Assembly: GCA_003313425.1 (NCBI GenBank)
Contig: NHZP01000019.1
Coordinates: 124,001 to 188,000, forward strand
DNA from: Pseudopyrenochaeta lycopersici
Lineage: Eukaryota; Ascomycota; Dothideomycetes; Pleosporales; Pseudopyrenochaetaceae
Direction: 5' to 3'
Length of the DNA stretch: 64,000 nt
In this document: one piece after another, positions 33,042 to 45,254 of the stretch
Layout of the letters: each line of letters starts with the position of its first letter
Numbering within the stretch: the first letter of the stretch is position 1
Notes under the pieces: generated by a model
Seen by the model: the letters and a program-made list of their open reading frames with translations, nothing else
Databases searched by the model: none
What the model was told of the DNA's origin: nothing
Translations under genes and position numbers: made by a program

Positions 33042-36000
33042 GCAGCCCCAGCATTTCGAGCTGAGTAGCTGAGCGGCCAGAAGGAACTGTTCACGTATAT
33101 CATGTTGCCCGGAGTCATCTTGGTATTCTTCCTGTACTATATGTATACCCAAGGAAAGCGGGCTTGGGTTGTCTTGATAAGGGTTGCATTGGGCGGCGTT
33201 TCGGCAGCATGTCTGGCGAGTATTAGTATCCCAGCAACATCTCCAATCTGTGTATGGAGTTAGAATAGAGGAGAAAAAAAAACGAAGCCATGTTCTAATC
33301 GATAAGAAACACTTTCTTCTATCAAAGGCTTATAATTTTTTTTATTTAATCTACATAAGTGTGCGGTACAGCGGACTTTTCCCATGACAGCAAGGTTCTC
33401 AGTTGGCTTCTGGCTATGGCCTGTTAATGGTCAGCCTAGAGTCTTGATGGTAATAATGGTAGCTCTCTCCGTACTGACTCTGTTGACTATCCATTCATGC
33501 CGCTACGGCGCTGTGTGGTGGGTCATTGGTGATATTCGTTGACAATATTTCCCCATTGAAGCGGTGGATTGTATGGAGATTTATCCATATAGTTTTATGC
33601 TGATATCGGATTTCTGGTCTTGTTAATTGGACCTGTTGTAGGAATGGCTGCTGTGAAATTGCTGACGTTTGGTTGCGTCTTACTAGCAAATTATTTCACA
33701 TTGTTATATATTCAAACAAACTGACGGTCTAGTCAATAAATCACTAAGGAGACAGTTGCTCAATCCCCTGAGTTTTATAGCATGAATGCAGTAGTTCGGT
33801 GGGCGATTTCGAGCCATTGACCGGAGCTCGTATGCATAGCTGGCTAGATATTCGGCTCTCTCCGTTGATAATCCCAAGCTGAAAGCCTCTGTTTAGCCGG
33901 TATAATTGTGAGGAGAAGCAAGAAAATGGGCGAATACACAGCACAGTAAAGAAACTCAATGCCTAATCAACAGGTACTGCTGTTAAATTGAGAGAGAAAA
34001 GAGGAGCCGCCAGACCGGGACGCCGTCGGAGCTCTTGGGAGGATTTCTCTTGGTGGCTGTAAATCAATGGAGCTAAGCCCGAACCCAAAGGCAAATTCAC
34101 CAAGCATCCATGATTCGGAATGGTCGCGTGACAATCTCGAATCTGTTCGTTTCGGATGTTGTGAGTAATAAGATTGCCATTGAGAAGGTTATCGTCGGGT
34201 GTTAAGGCGCGGCGCATTCGTCCTGCTGACCTACCTTGGACTTATTGAGATGGAATGAGGAGCTTCATGCTGTCGATAAGGAAGCAAGTTGGTGGCGCGA
34301 ATGCTACGCCAGCCTATCGGATATACTGCTGCTGAAACGAAGTTCTTTATCTAGCGCATGTGGAGATATGTCGGTGGCGATTATTCATGTTCTTGTTTGC
34401 AGCTGATGTACGTACTATCGGACTGTCGCATCGCGATTCGGGTCGTCGCACTTTGGCCGACAGCCCGAATATGAAGATCATCTCGAAGCTGACAGCGTTG
34501 ACGAAGACTGACTCTTCTCGGGTGCGTGCAGCTTGAATCTTTCGGGACGGGCGAGGATTCGTTGAGAGACACCCGGCTGAACAGCTTCTCACATAGTTTT
34601 GACGCTTCTTGGACAAGGCCTGGAGCGCCAGGAGCATCAGAAGGCGTACACAGGTGATGATGCGTTATGAGTTGTCTAGCGTATGTGGAGAAAGGACTGG
34701 CGCACCTGCGAGTGCTCTATAGCGATTGTAGGGCCGAGCACCAACAGACGTCGCTAGTGTATGTGGGGTTTAGCATATCGCTGAGGCTCGGAAGGACAGC
34801 ATATCCGGTCGAGGAAAGCAGACCCAGGACAGGCAGCAGAATTTACTAATATTATTTGATGGTGTGTTGGACGACTTATGTGTTGGCTTTGATAACGGTT
34901 CACTGGGATGTGCAGCATACGAAACACCAGTGTCTAGCCGAATCTAGATTGGTATAAGGTGGCTGATCGGACGTTGCGGAATTTGGCTTTCACCATTGAT
35001 GCTCGTGGATAGGAGTCTTGGAATATGAGTGCAGGCAGCCAGAAAGCATCGAATAAGGACTAGAATGTATGTTGTAATTGAAGAAGGATGGCCAGATGCG
35101 AGAGACGTGGGCAAGCGATGTGAAGCACCCACTTGCAAACTTTAGAACATCATGGTGGAGCAAAGCGACGGACTACCTCAGGCATGATGATAAACCAAAT
35201 GCCGTGAGATTTCGCCCATGTCTCTGATTGCAAGCATGTATGCACAGATTCGATGATCGGTTGTCGCCGTGATAAGCGTACAGCTTCTAGCATACAGCAC
35301 AATCGTGCCTGTATCAGGGGGATGCGCTTCATCGATGCCTAGTCCATGTTCCCTTGATCTCGTATTCGCACTTCGCCAAAAGCACCGTAGGGTGTCAAAG
35401 TATGCAACGAATGCTTTCAGTCGGTAAGGCCAGGTGACCACTTGCAGCGCAACCGGGACGATTCGGAGGTAATGGCACCGGTTGCCAACCGAAAGTAATC
35501 TCCTCGTCGGCCGCACGATCCTGAGAAACCGCGCAACGGGCAAAGTATTTTGCACGTTCACGTGGTGCCTGCATGAAGGGGTTTTATCAATGCACCCTGC
35601 TCGATCAGACACATGCATCTGTCGTCAAGAGCCGCAGCACGCTATTGGTAGCCTGCAGAAGCAAAGCGGCAGTAAATAGTCGTGATTTGCCAGTAGAGTA
35701 GGTAAACGCTTGTTAGGGCCTAGTCCGACGCAAGCCGTAGAACGAATCACGTGTCGAGGATTCAGAGCCTTCGGAGACGACACCGATCCGATTGCGCCTA
35801 CGAAGCCAAGTTGAATGGAGCTAATGCGAGCGAGACGAAAGGGCAGTGGCAAGACGATTGGCGCCACAGTACGCTCTTCACCATCTTTCGTGGCGATTGA
35901 CGCCTCGCGATCCATATGTTTTGTGGAAGCCATGGTATGAAAATCCGGGGCCAGGGTCAGAAGTGACAAGCGAATAGGAATCCACGGTGCAATCCGGAGT

Positions 36001-36876
36001 GCCAAGGCTCCCTCCATCAACCTCACTCCTGTCAAGACTTCCGGCCAACTTGCCTCAAGACTCGACGGATTGGGACTGACACGGCGTGCTTGGCTTCAGA
36101 TACTGCCTGTATTGCCTAGCTCTTCGCGGGACCCTGCCTCCACACCCGTTATTCCATCAGTCATGCTTGACGTCCTGTTTACAACTTCCCGTCCTGGACC
36201 ATGTACAGTAGTCTGTGCGCATGCGCGAGGGATTCACAGTCTGCTACAGCTGCTGGGCTTGTCTGACGCGGTGAGTGCCCACTGCACATGCCAATTTGCA
36301 ATTGATTGTAGACGCACCCTACCCGGAGAGAATATGACTGGGCCCATCCCGGCCGTGGAGATGCACGATACTCGTGAACACTTGTGCCCAGCGCGGTTGA
36401 TTCGATTGACCACGGCGTGGTCTGTTGCACATGAGCGTTGCATCTCCTTTTGACGGGGGCTGGCTGCTTATATAGGAGCGAAGCGGTGTGGACAGTCTTC
36501 CCCAGAATCAAAGGGCGCGAAGTAGCTCTGCGCGCACGGACCGATGATGGCGTGCTCAATTCCAAAGCGGTTGCGTGATTGACCACCAACCCAACTTGGA
36601 AATCACCACCCTGCACTTGCTCCTGCCATAAGATCGTACTTTCCCCACATTCGCCCTGCAGCTGGCGGAAATTCCGGGGCGCTCTCATCATCTATAAAGG
36701 CGCTCTGCTCTCACTTCTGGCGTCGACTCTCATCATCTTGAAATCTCACCACGACTTTGGTAGCTACTCACGGCTTTGTCAACTACACTCATCATCGGTT
36801 CACCTCGCCCTACCATTGACACTTCCACCAAGACTCATAGGCTTTCTCGCTCTGAACTTTCTTGGTGCATATCAAG
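33042..36876. other. Gene-poor 3.8-kb stretch
   Basis: Longest region here without a supported gene. Minus-strand frames at 33744-33959, 33963-34217 and 35178-35618 and plus frame 36070-36453 were read and matched to nothing I know. The last part should be the choline sulfatase promoter. I saw no inverted-repeat ends or transposase/reverse-transcriptase motifs. Confidence 0.4.
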
Positions 36877-38979
36877 ATGGCTCCAAGTGTTTTACTGGAG
36901 CCGGAATCACCACCACCATACTCTCATCTATCTAAGCAGCCACCAAAAACAGAGGGAAGCGTCTCGCTCGAGGCCTATGCTCCCGTTGGTGGCAACTTAT
37001 CTTTCAATGCATCTTCTGCCAGTGGTAGTGGTGACGTGAATGCAAGTGGTATCTCGAATGGCAATGGTTTCTCAGGACGTCAGTTCGCCGGCCGGGACAC
37101 CATCACTTCACAGACTCTTCAAGAGCAGTCAGATGCATATGCATCTGGGGCCCAAGGGTTGAATGGAGCTTCCAAAAGGCCCAATATATTGTACATAATG
37201 GCTGATCAGATGGCCGCGCCACTTCAGAAGTTCAACGACCCAGATTCAGTTATTAAGACTCCCCACCTTGACGAGCTTGCTAGGACTGGTGTCAACTTTG
37301 CCAGCGCATATTGCAACTCTCCTCTATGCGCACCATCCCGATTCACCATGTGCACTGGACAACTCCCTTCCAAGATTGGGGGCTACGACAACGCTTCCAT
37401 TCTAGGTCCTGAGGTACCTACTTACGCGCACTACCTGCGAAGAGAAGGTTACGAGACTGCTCTTGCAGGCAAGATGCATTTCATTGGCCCCGACCAACTT
37501 CATGGATTTGAGCACAGGTGAATTGTCCAACCTCCTCTCTACACCTAGTATTAACCCTTGCACTATAGGCTCACTTCAGATATTTACCCTGGTGACCTTG
37601 GCTGGGCTGTCAACTGGGACAAACCAGAAGAACGACAGGAGTGGTACCACAATATGTCTTCAGTTATGCAAGCAGGCCCTTGTGTGCGATCAAATCAGCT
37701 TGACTATGACGAGGATGTTATGTACAAGGTAAGCATCCACCGGTACACCGATTAAACCCCTCCCCTCCCCTTCCCCCCAACAAAAAAAGAACAACAGACT
37801 TATAGCAATACTCGGGGATTGCCTCGACCACCACTTTTATTGGTTCTTAAAGGCGCTCACGCTTATCGTGTAACTTGCTAACATGACCTTCTCTAGGCAC
37901 AGCAGTACTTGTATGACTATGTCAGGTCAGACCCCGAGGCTCGTCGGCCTTTTGCTCTCACCATCTCCTTGACTCATCCTCATGATCCATACACCATGAT
38001 CAGGGAGTACTGGGACCGCTACGAGGACGTCGACATCCCCTTACCTAAGACAGAGATTGCCCAAGAAGACCAGGATTCCCACTCTCGGCGGTTGCTAAAG
38101 ACAATCGATCTGTGGGACAATCCGGTGCCGGACGAGGCCAAGATTCGTGCTCGTCGGGCTTACTTCGCTGCCTGCAGCTTCGTCGATGACCAGGTCGGTA
38201 AGCTCGTAAAGCTCCTTAAGAATTGTTATCTTGATCAAGATACCGTTATCGTCTTCTCTGGAGATCATGGTGACATGCTTGGTGAGCGAAGCCTGTGGTA
38301 CAAGATGAGCTGGTATGAGAATAGCGCTCGGGTTCCTATGATCATCAACTATCCGTCCAAATTCGAGCCAAAGCAAGTTAAGGAATCAGTCTCTACTATG
38401 GACCTTCTCCCAACATTTGTCGATCTTGCAGGAGGCGACGCCTCAGCCATTTTACCCATAGACGGTGTCAGTCTTTATGATTACCTCGTGTCGAATAGAC
38501 CTGGTAAGGACGAAGTCTTTGGCGAGTACATGGGCGAAGGCACCGTGACTCCAACTTATATGATCCGGCGTCATCAGTGGAAGTTCACATACTCTCTGGC
38601 CGATTCCCCTCAGCTCTACGATCTAGTCAATGATCCAAGGGAACTTGTAGACCTTGCGAAGTCACCTAAGCCTCATTATCAAAAAGTCCTTGCTGACTTT
38701 GAGGCGGAGGCTCGGGCGAAGTGGGATTACCAACAAATCCACAAAGATGTCCTGAAGAGCCAGCGAATGCGACAAATCGCTTGGAGTGCTCTTCAAATTG
38801 GTCGCAAAGAACCTTGGGATTACCAGCCACCTTACAATGATAGGGACCGCTTCATTCGTTCCCATATCCCTCTGGATGACCTTGAGCGTCGCGCTCGTTT
38901 CCCAGTCGTTGACCATCTTGGCCGCGAGAAGACAGCTAGTGCCTCCCATCATGGCATTGCTGGAGCCTATGGCGAGTGA
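36877..38979 (+). CDS. Choline sulfatase
   Basis: Type I sulfatase that hydrolyses choline-O-sulfate to choline and sulfate, releasing stored sulfur in fungi. Exons 36877-37517, 37569-37728 and 37897-38979 give 627 residues; introns are 51 and 168 nt. Seen: the start of the sulfatase fold at KRPNILYIMADQM (metal Asp), and the active-site CAPSR, a C-x-P-S-R motif whose Cys is the formylglycine precursor. Further on are GKMHFIGPDQLHGFEHR, SLTHPHDPY and FSGDHGDMLGE (metal ligands), and the choline-sulfatase C-terminal part (HQWKFTYSLADSPQLYDL). Unusual: roughly 100 low-complexity Ser/Gly/Asn-rich residues precede the fold. No signal peptide, so probably cytosolic. A Met 15 bases upstream (36862) is also in frame. 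Confidence 0.9.
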
Positions 38980-39685
38980 ATCACCGCTCGCCAATCTAGT
39001 GCAACTACTTCGCCGCCCGACAATGGTAACCCTTTGCGAGTTCTCACCTAGGGCTGCAATCTGCCCTCATTTTCTTCAGCTACTCACGATTCTATAAAAT
39101 TTATGGAGAATGGCTCATGAATTCTGGCTTTTCAATTTAAGCGGCATTATCAAACTGACTTCAGTTTCGAGCTACAAGGCGTTGGGGCGAGCATTGAAGG
39201 CGGTGTATAAATAGAACAACGAACTTTTACATGAATGAAGATCTATTGTATTCATAATGCCCTATATCACGCCGCCGTCACTAAGTACAGCAACGATTCG
39301 TGATTATACGCAGCATAGAAGGGCCATGATAGCCCAGTTGTGTTCGCAACACAAAGCGTTTGTACCTTAGCAAGTGCAAGTGTAGTGGATTTAGACAGAC
39401 ATATATTTTGGGGGTAATAGTTCGGGTTTAAGATTGATTAATATGCAGCATGACATTGGACAATAAGGCGATAAGCATCCGCTGCTGCATGACGGGTCCT
39501 GGTTTCACCAGCGCACGTGAGCTCGTGGCGGTCGCCTCCACCAACCGACCAACAGCGGAAGGTCCTCTGATGCCCGCATCTCAACGCAACCGCAACACTG
39601 ACGACTTGACGTACTCAACGCCTTCGCCGAGTTCATCTTGATTCTCTTTTATTCTCACCATCTGCCACCCCAACGCTTAACAAAC
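38980..39685. other. Intergenic sequence
   Basis: Choline sulfatase 3' region and RAD6 promoter. A small frame at 39450-39641 is not supported. Confidence 0.5.
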
Positions 39686-40448
39686 ATGTCCACCGCAGCC
39701 CGCCGCCGCTTGATGCGCGACTTCAAGGTACGCCACCACGCCGTCAGCGCCGCAACAAGGATACTTCAGCAACACGAAGGCGTTTGGTATAAGGTTTTGC
39801 TAATAGAATATGCTATAGCGCATGCAAACAGACCCTCCTGCTGGCGTATCTGCATCTCCAATCGCCGACAATGTCATGACTTGGTACGACTTCATACATC
39901 ACCCCGCACGCGACACTTCCTACATCATCGAGCCCCCTCATACAATTTCTCACTGACACATTCCTCCATACTCGATACTGCACTTCATAACTTACTTTCT
40001 CAATCATGTTGTTAACACTCGCACAGGAACGCAGTCATCATCGGCCCCGCCGACACGCCTTTCGAAGATGGAACCTTCCGCCTCGTTATGCACTTCGAGG
40101 AAGCATATCCAAACAAGCCGCCGGGTGTGAAGTTTATCAGTCAGATGTTTCACCCTAACGTATATGGCACTGGGGAGCTGTGCTTGGACATCCTGCAGAA
40201 CCGATGGTCGCCTACCTACGATGTGGCCGCGATTTTGACAAGTATTCAGAGGTACGTCCTCCAGAAGTCCTGCAGCTACGCAACGCGAAGGAGAAAATGG
40301 TGACAAGGTATTGACAAAGCCCAGCTTGTTAAATGATCCGAACACATCGTCACCTGCCAACGTCGAAGCGTCGAATTTGTACAAAGAGAACCGCAAGGAA
40401 TACACCAAGCGTGTCCGCGAGACGGTGGAGAAGAGCTGGGAAGACTGA
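39686..40448 (+). CDS. rad6: Ubiquitin-conjugating enzyme E2 RAD6/UBC2
   Basis: E2 for PCNA monoubiquitination (with Rad18), histone H2B ubiquitination (Bre1) and N-degron turnover. Exons 39686-39727, 39819-39883, 40027-40251 and 40325-40448 give exactly 151 residues, the usual length in filamentous fungi. Introns are 91, 143 and 73 nt. Seen: [21 protein letters not shown], the HPN motif (MFHPNVY), catalytic Cys88 in [14 protein letters not shown], and the C-terminus [13 protein letters not shown] without the polyacidic tail of yeast Rad6. The splice joins (MTW-NAVIIGP, TSIQ-SLLNDPN) reproduce the conserved protein without gaps. Confidence 0.96.
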
Positions 40449-41257
40449 AACCAAGCAGAGATTGACTGATAGAACACACTTGCAACATACCAAGGCATGG
40501 AATGGAGTTTGGTGGGACTTGGACATGGGTCACAATTGTCCTGGAGGCTCAGTGGTGTACCGGCGTCTTTCCTTATTTTCTGACAGCGAGGCGTTTGGGG
40601 TCGTACATCGATCCATTGCATGGCAGTACCTACGTAGTCTATGTAGCTGCTTTTCCTATCCACTTCAGTGCCCCTTTGTTGACTATGTCGCAATTAAGAC
40701 TGATTATAACGTTCATCTCACTCGTGGCCCCACCACCTGGCCGATATGGAGCTGGCCGTGTTACTAGAATTGCGATGAGATTTTCGGTATGCAAGAAGCG
40801 CAGACTTATTTTCCGAGAAATATGCAATGGCAAGGTGAGCGAGCGAACGGCGTCACCGCCGTTGGTCGGTCGCTGCGGGGAGGAAGGCGCGCTACGAGGC
40901 CTGCAAGCCGACGCAGCAGCATAGACCGAAGCCTGCGCCTCGACTCAAGTGCTGCAGCATCGCCTAACATCAAGTCACTTACTGTGCTCGACATCTTCGC
41001 CCTACCCTCTTGTAACGAGACAAGTGGCTTGCGCTCCTTTCCCTGCGCCAGGAATATCGCAGGAGTTTGTGTAATTTGTTTCCCCTAAAACAGCAGCGGG
41101 GCCCTTAATTACCCACTGCCACGCGCCGCGCCACGGCGAGACGTGACAGTCCCACAACAGGAGTTCCTGCTGGGTTCGCAGCAACACCTGCAGCTCAGAG
41201 TGAGAGAAGCAAACAGAGGGAGGCCTCTGGGCCGCAACGCTATACTTTCCAGCAACC
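40449..41257. other. Intergenic sequence upstream of kinesin
   Basis: RAD6 3' region and kinesin promoter. Overlapping plus-strand frames 40333-40767 and 40502-40924 run out of the last RAD6 exon and are shadows. Confidence 0.5.
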
Positions 41258-44200
41258 ATGTCGTAAGTAGTTCCCGTTGTGCTAGACTGTAGAGTGGGGT
41301 GAGACATAGCTAACTGTTTGACTACAGGGGCTCCAACACTATCAAAGGTGCGATGCGATACAGAGTGACTATCGAGCAAGGGTATACAAGTTACTGACTG
41401 TGGTTTACTGCAGTGGTGGCGCGGTTCCGCCCGCAGAACAAGGTCGAGATTGCCAGCGGCGGTGAGCCCATAGTCGAGTTCAATTCCGAGGACACATGTA
41501 CGATCCAGGTACGGTTCAGCTACCTGAGATATCAAACTCTCAAGAGCGAGGAGAGTTGCTGACAGCTATGTGTGCAGTCGAAAGAGGCCTCGGGGGCCTT
41601 TACCTTCGATCGCGTCTTCGACATGGCCTCGCGCCAGGCCGACGTCTTCGATTACTCTATCCGCCCAACCGTCGACGATATTCTAAACGGATACAATGGC
41701 ACAGTGTTTGCCTATGGTCAGACAGGAGCGGGAAAGTCATACACTATGATGGGCAGCGACATCGACGATGATGTAGGGAAGGGTGTCATCCCACGTATTG
41801 TCCAACAGATCTTTGCAAGTATATTGGCATCTCCGAGCAATATCGAATATACAGTCAGAGTCAGCTACATGGAGATCTACATGGAACGCATTCGAGATCT
41901 TCTGGTGCCACAAAACGACAATTTACCGGTGCATGAGGAGAAAAATAGAGGTGTATATGTAAAGGGCCTTCTGGAAGTCTACGTCTCGAGTCAAGAAGAG
42001 GTCTATGAGGTCTTGCGAAGAGGTGGCACAGCAAGGGCGGTTTCGGCGACAAACATGAACCAGGAATCATCGCGGTCTCACTCAATTTTCGTTGTCACCG
42101 TTACCCAAAAGAATGTCGAGACAGGGTCAATGAAAAGCGGGCAACTTTTCTTGGTCGATCTGGCTGGCTCTGAGAAGGTTGGAAAGACCGGAGCAAGCGG
42201 ACAAACCCTGGAAGAGGCGAAGAAGATCAATAAGAGTCTGAGTGCTCTGGGTATGGTCATCAACTCTCTGACGGACAGCAAAACCTCGCACATTCCCTAC
42301 CGAGACTCAAAACTCACGCGTATTCTTCAGGAATCGCTTGGCGGTAACTCCAGGACGACGCTCATCATCAACTGCTCTCCCAGCAGCTACAACGATGTGG
42401 AAACTCTGGGTACGCTCCGATTCGGTATGCGAGCGAAGACAATCAAGAACAAGGCCAAGGTCAATGCAGAATTAAGCCCTGCAGAGCTCAAGGCAATGCT
42501 CAAAAAGGCACAAGGACAAGTCACGACTTTCGAGAATTACATCGCTGCCTTGGAAGGAGAGGTCTTGCTTTGGCGTGGGGGTGAATCTGTGCCAAAGGAC
42601 AAATGGACACCAGCCTTAGAAGGGGTGGCCACGGCCGGCAGAAGACCACCCTCAACACCACGCGCGGGGACTCCGTCAAGGCTAGATGCTACGAAGAGCT
42701 CAGAAGCACCGTCGCGACCCGATTCTAGGCTAGAACTAGAGCGTTCGAGCACTCCGAGTATACCCTTGGACAAGGACGAGAAGGATGAGTTCTTGAGGCG
42801 AGAGAATGAGCTTGAAGATAAAGTCGCAGATCGGGAATCGCAACTTGCCAAAGCAGAAGACCAACTGAAGACTGCCAAGGACGAGCTCCAGTACTATAAA
42901 GACCGAGATTCCAAGACTAACAAAGATAACGAGCGGATCACGATGGAACTCAACGAGGTCAGGATGCAAGTTGAGAAGATCCAGTTTGAGAGCAAAGAGG
43001 CGCAGATTACCATGGATGGGCTGAAGGAAGCCAATTCAGAGCTTACAACTGAGCTAGACGAGGTCAAGCAGCAGCTTCTAGACGCAAAGATGAATGCCAA
43101 GGAGACCAGTGCTGCCATGGACGAGAAGAAGAGGAAGAAGGCTGAGGCTATGGCACAGATGATGGCCGGCTTCGATCTTGGCGGCGAGGTGTTCAGCGAC
43201 AATGAGCGCACCATACGGAAGCTCATCGAGCAGCTTGATCAACTTCATGACATGAGTTCGTCTGGCGAGGCGATTGCTCCTGATGCGATCCAAGAATTGC
43301 GAGAAAAACTTGTAGAAACGCAGGGTATCGTGCGACAAGCGGAGCTTTCCCTTACCGCCCGGGGCGAAGAAGACGGTGTGCACAACAAGCGCCGCGAAGC
43401 GTTAGAGGCACGCTGCTCTAGCCTCCAATCCCAGTATGAGGAACTACTCGAGCGAAATCTTTCAGAGGCCGACAAGGAAGAGATTCAACAGAGACTCGCA
43501 GACGCCTACTCAGCCCGTCAGGAGGGCAACCTTGAACTCGTTGAAGGCCTCAAGCAAGACCTCGCACGGAGGTCGGAAGAGAATCAGAAACTCAAAGTCG
43601 AGGTCGAAAGTCTGCAGCAGCGTATCAAGAGCGGCGCGATTGCTAACGGTGTCGCAAACGGCATCAACGGGAAGACTGTGCAGCAGCAGATTGCTGAATT
43701 TGACAATATGAAGAAGAGTCTCATGCGCGATTTGCAGAACAGGTGTGAGCGAGTAAGTTACCTCTATAACTTTGATTGTATTCTTGGTGTCATACTAACT
43801 TCCCTTCTCACAGGTTGTGGAGCTCGAAATCTCATTAGATGAGACCCGTGAACAGTACAACAACGTGCTTCGCACCTCCAATAACCGCGCCCAGCAGAAG
43901 AAGATGATGTTTCTCGAGCGCAATCTCGAACAGCTCACTGTTGTCCAGCGCCAGCTTGTCGAGCAGAATTCAAGTTTGAAGAAAGAGGTAGCTATCGCGG
44001 AGCGCAAGTTGATTGCACGAAATGAGCGGATACAGTCTTTGGAAAGCTTGTTGCAGGACTCTCAGGAGAAGCTGACAGCGGCGAACCATCGGTACGTCTC
44101 CGACATGTGCCTTCCTTACTTGGTTACTTCGTACTAATAATCCCACAGTTTTGAATCCCAACTCACAGCCGTCAAAGAACGCCTTGAAGCAGCGAAAGCC

Positions 44201-44410
44201 GGCTCAACCCGTGGTCTCGGATCGCCAACTGCCGGCGCCTCTTTTGCCTTCGGCGGTGGTGCCGGTTCTCGTATCGCAAAGCCTTTACGTGGAGGCGGCG
44301 GACCTGTACAGGATGGCCCAGTGCTACCAATCATTGGTAGTTTGCAGAAGCAGGACGATGGTGAGGCGGCAAAGGCAAAGAGAACAAGCTGGTTTTTCAA
44401 TCAGCGGTAG
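41258..44410 (+). CDS. kinA: Kinesin-1 heavy chain (conventional kinesin)
   Basis: Plus-end microtubule motor for vesicle and nuclear positioning in hyphae. Exons 41258-41262 (ATG plus two bases), 41328-41347, 41414-41508, 41578-43752, 43814-44091 and 44149-44410 give 944 residues; introns are 57-69 nt. Seen: motor domain 1-330 with SNTIKVVARFRPQN, P-loop YGQTGAGKSYTM, switch I NQESSRSHS and switch II DLAGSEKVGKTGA; the neck linker AKTIKNKAKVNAELS; and a long coiled coil of Glu/Lys/Leu/Arg heptads. The C-terminal tail has a Gly-rich basic stretch (SRIAKPLRGGGG) as in fungal kinesin-1 tails. Two very small 5' exons make the start easy for gene finders to miss. Confidence 0.93.
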
Positions 44411-45254
44411 AAACGCAGTGACGACTGGGATGGAGGGAAGGAGGACAGGCTGATCAGTTTGGATATATCTTATACTGGGAGCTAAGTTTGGTGTTCACGG
44501 CGTAACACATTACGTTGGTTTGAGTCTGGTAGGCTGGTCGTGTATAGCAGGAGGCCGACTGACTATATGTCCTCCCAGAACAGAGCATTTGACGGCATGA
44601 GGGATGATGAGGGAATTATTGACGATGGGCACGCATGTATGGGGAGTTGGGACGCTTGGGATGCTTCGTTTGCGTCTTATACCATAGATTCATTATTTTG
44701 AATACCATGAAGATCTCAGTACCCATCATACTTTTTCTCCTATCCTAAGCGGTCTGTTTGCGATGTTCAACGACCCGCTTGTAAGAATGTGCTCGAAAAC
44801 CAAATGTAGTGGTTTAGGGGGTTCAACTATCTTCCAGCCGTGTAAAGCTCTTGTTTGACGCAGAATACGACATATCAGATGCTTACCGGTGTATTGTATC
44901 ATTTTCTGCTAATACAGAGGACCAAAGCTACTTATAAAGTTATGGAACTATGTCTTGTAAGTAGCACAACACTGCGGGGCCCATGGCGTCCGTCTTATCA
45001 TCAGCGTACACAGAAATAGCCCTGCGGGAGGCTAATTTTCAGGATAATGGTGTTCGTTCATTTCTGTGAATATCATTAACACAAAATTGCACCCCGGTTC
45101 CGGGTTGTAATTGGGTATCAACAATCATGAGCATTCAATGAGAGAAAAAATGGTACATGGAGCGCTGCCCTATTCACTTCACACGTAATGCCCCAAAAAT
45201 CCTGAAAATTTAAACACTGGGCCATCATCTATGCTATTCAACACTTATTTTGCA
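44411..45254. other. Tail-to-tail intergenic sequence
   Basis: Between the convergent 3' ends of kinesin and the AAA ATPase. Nothing recognisable. Confidence 0.5.
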
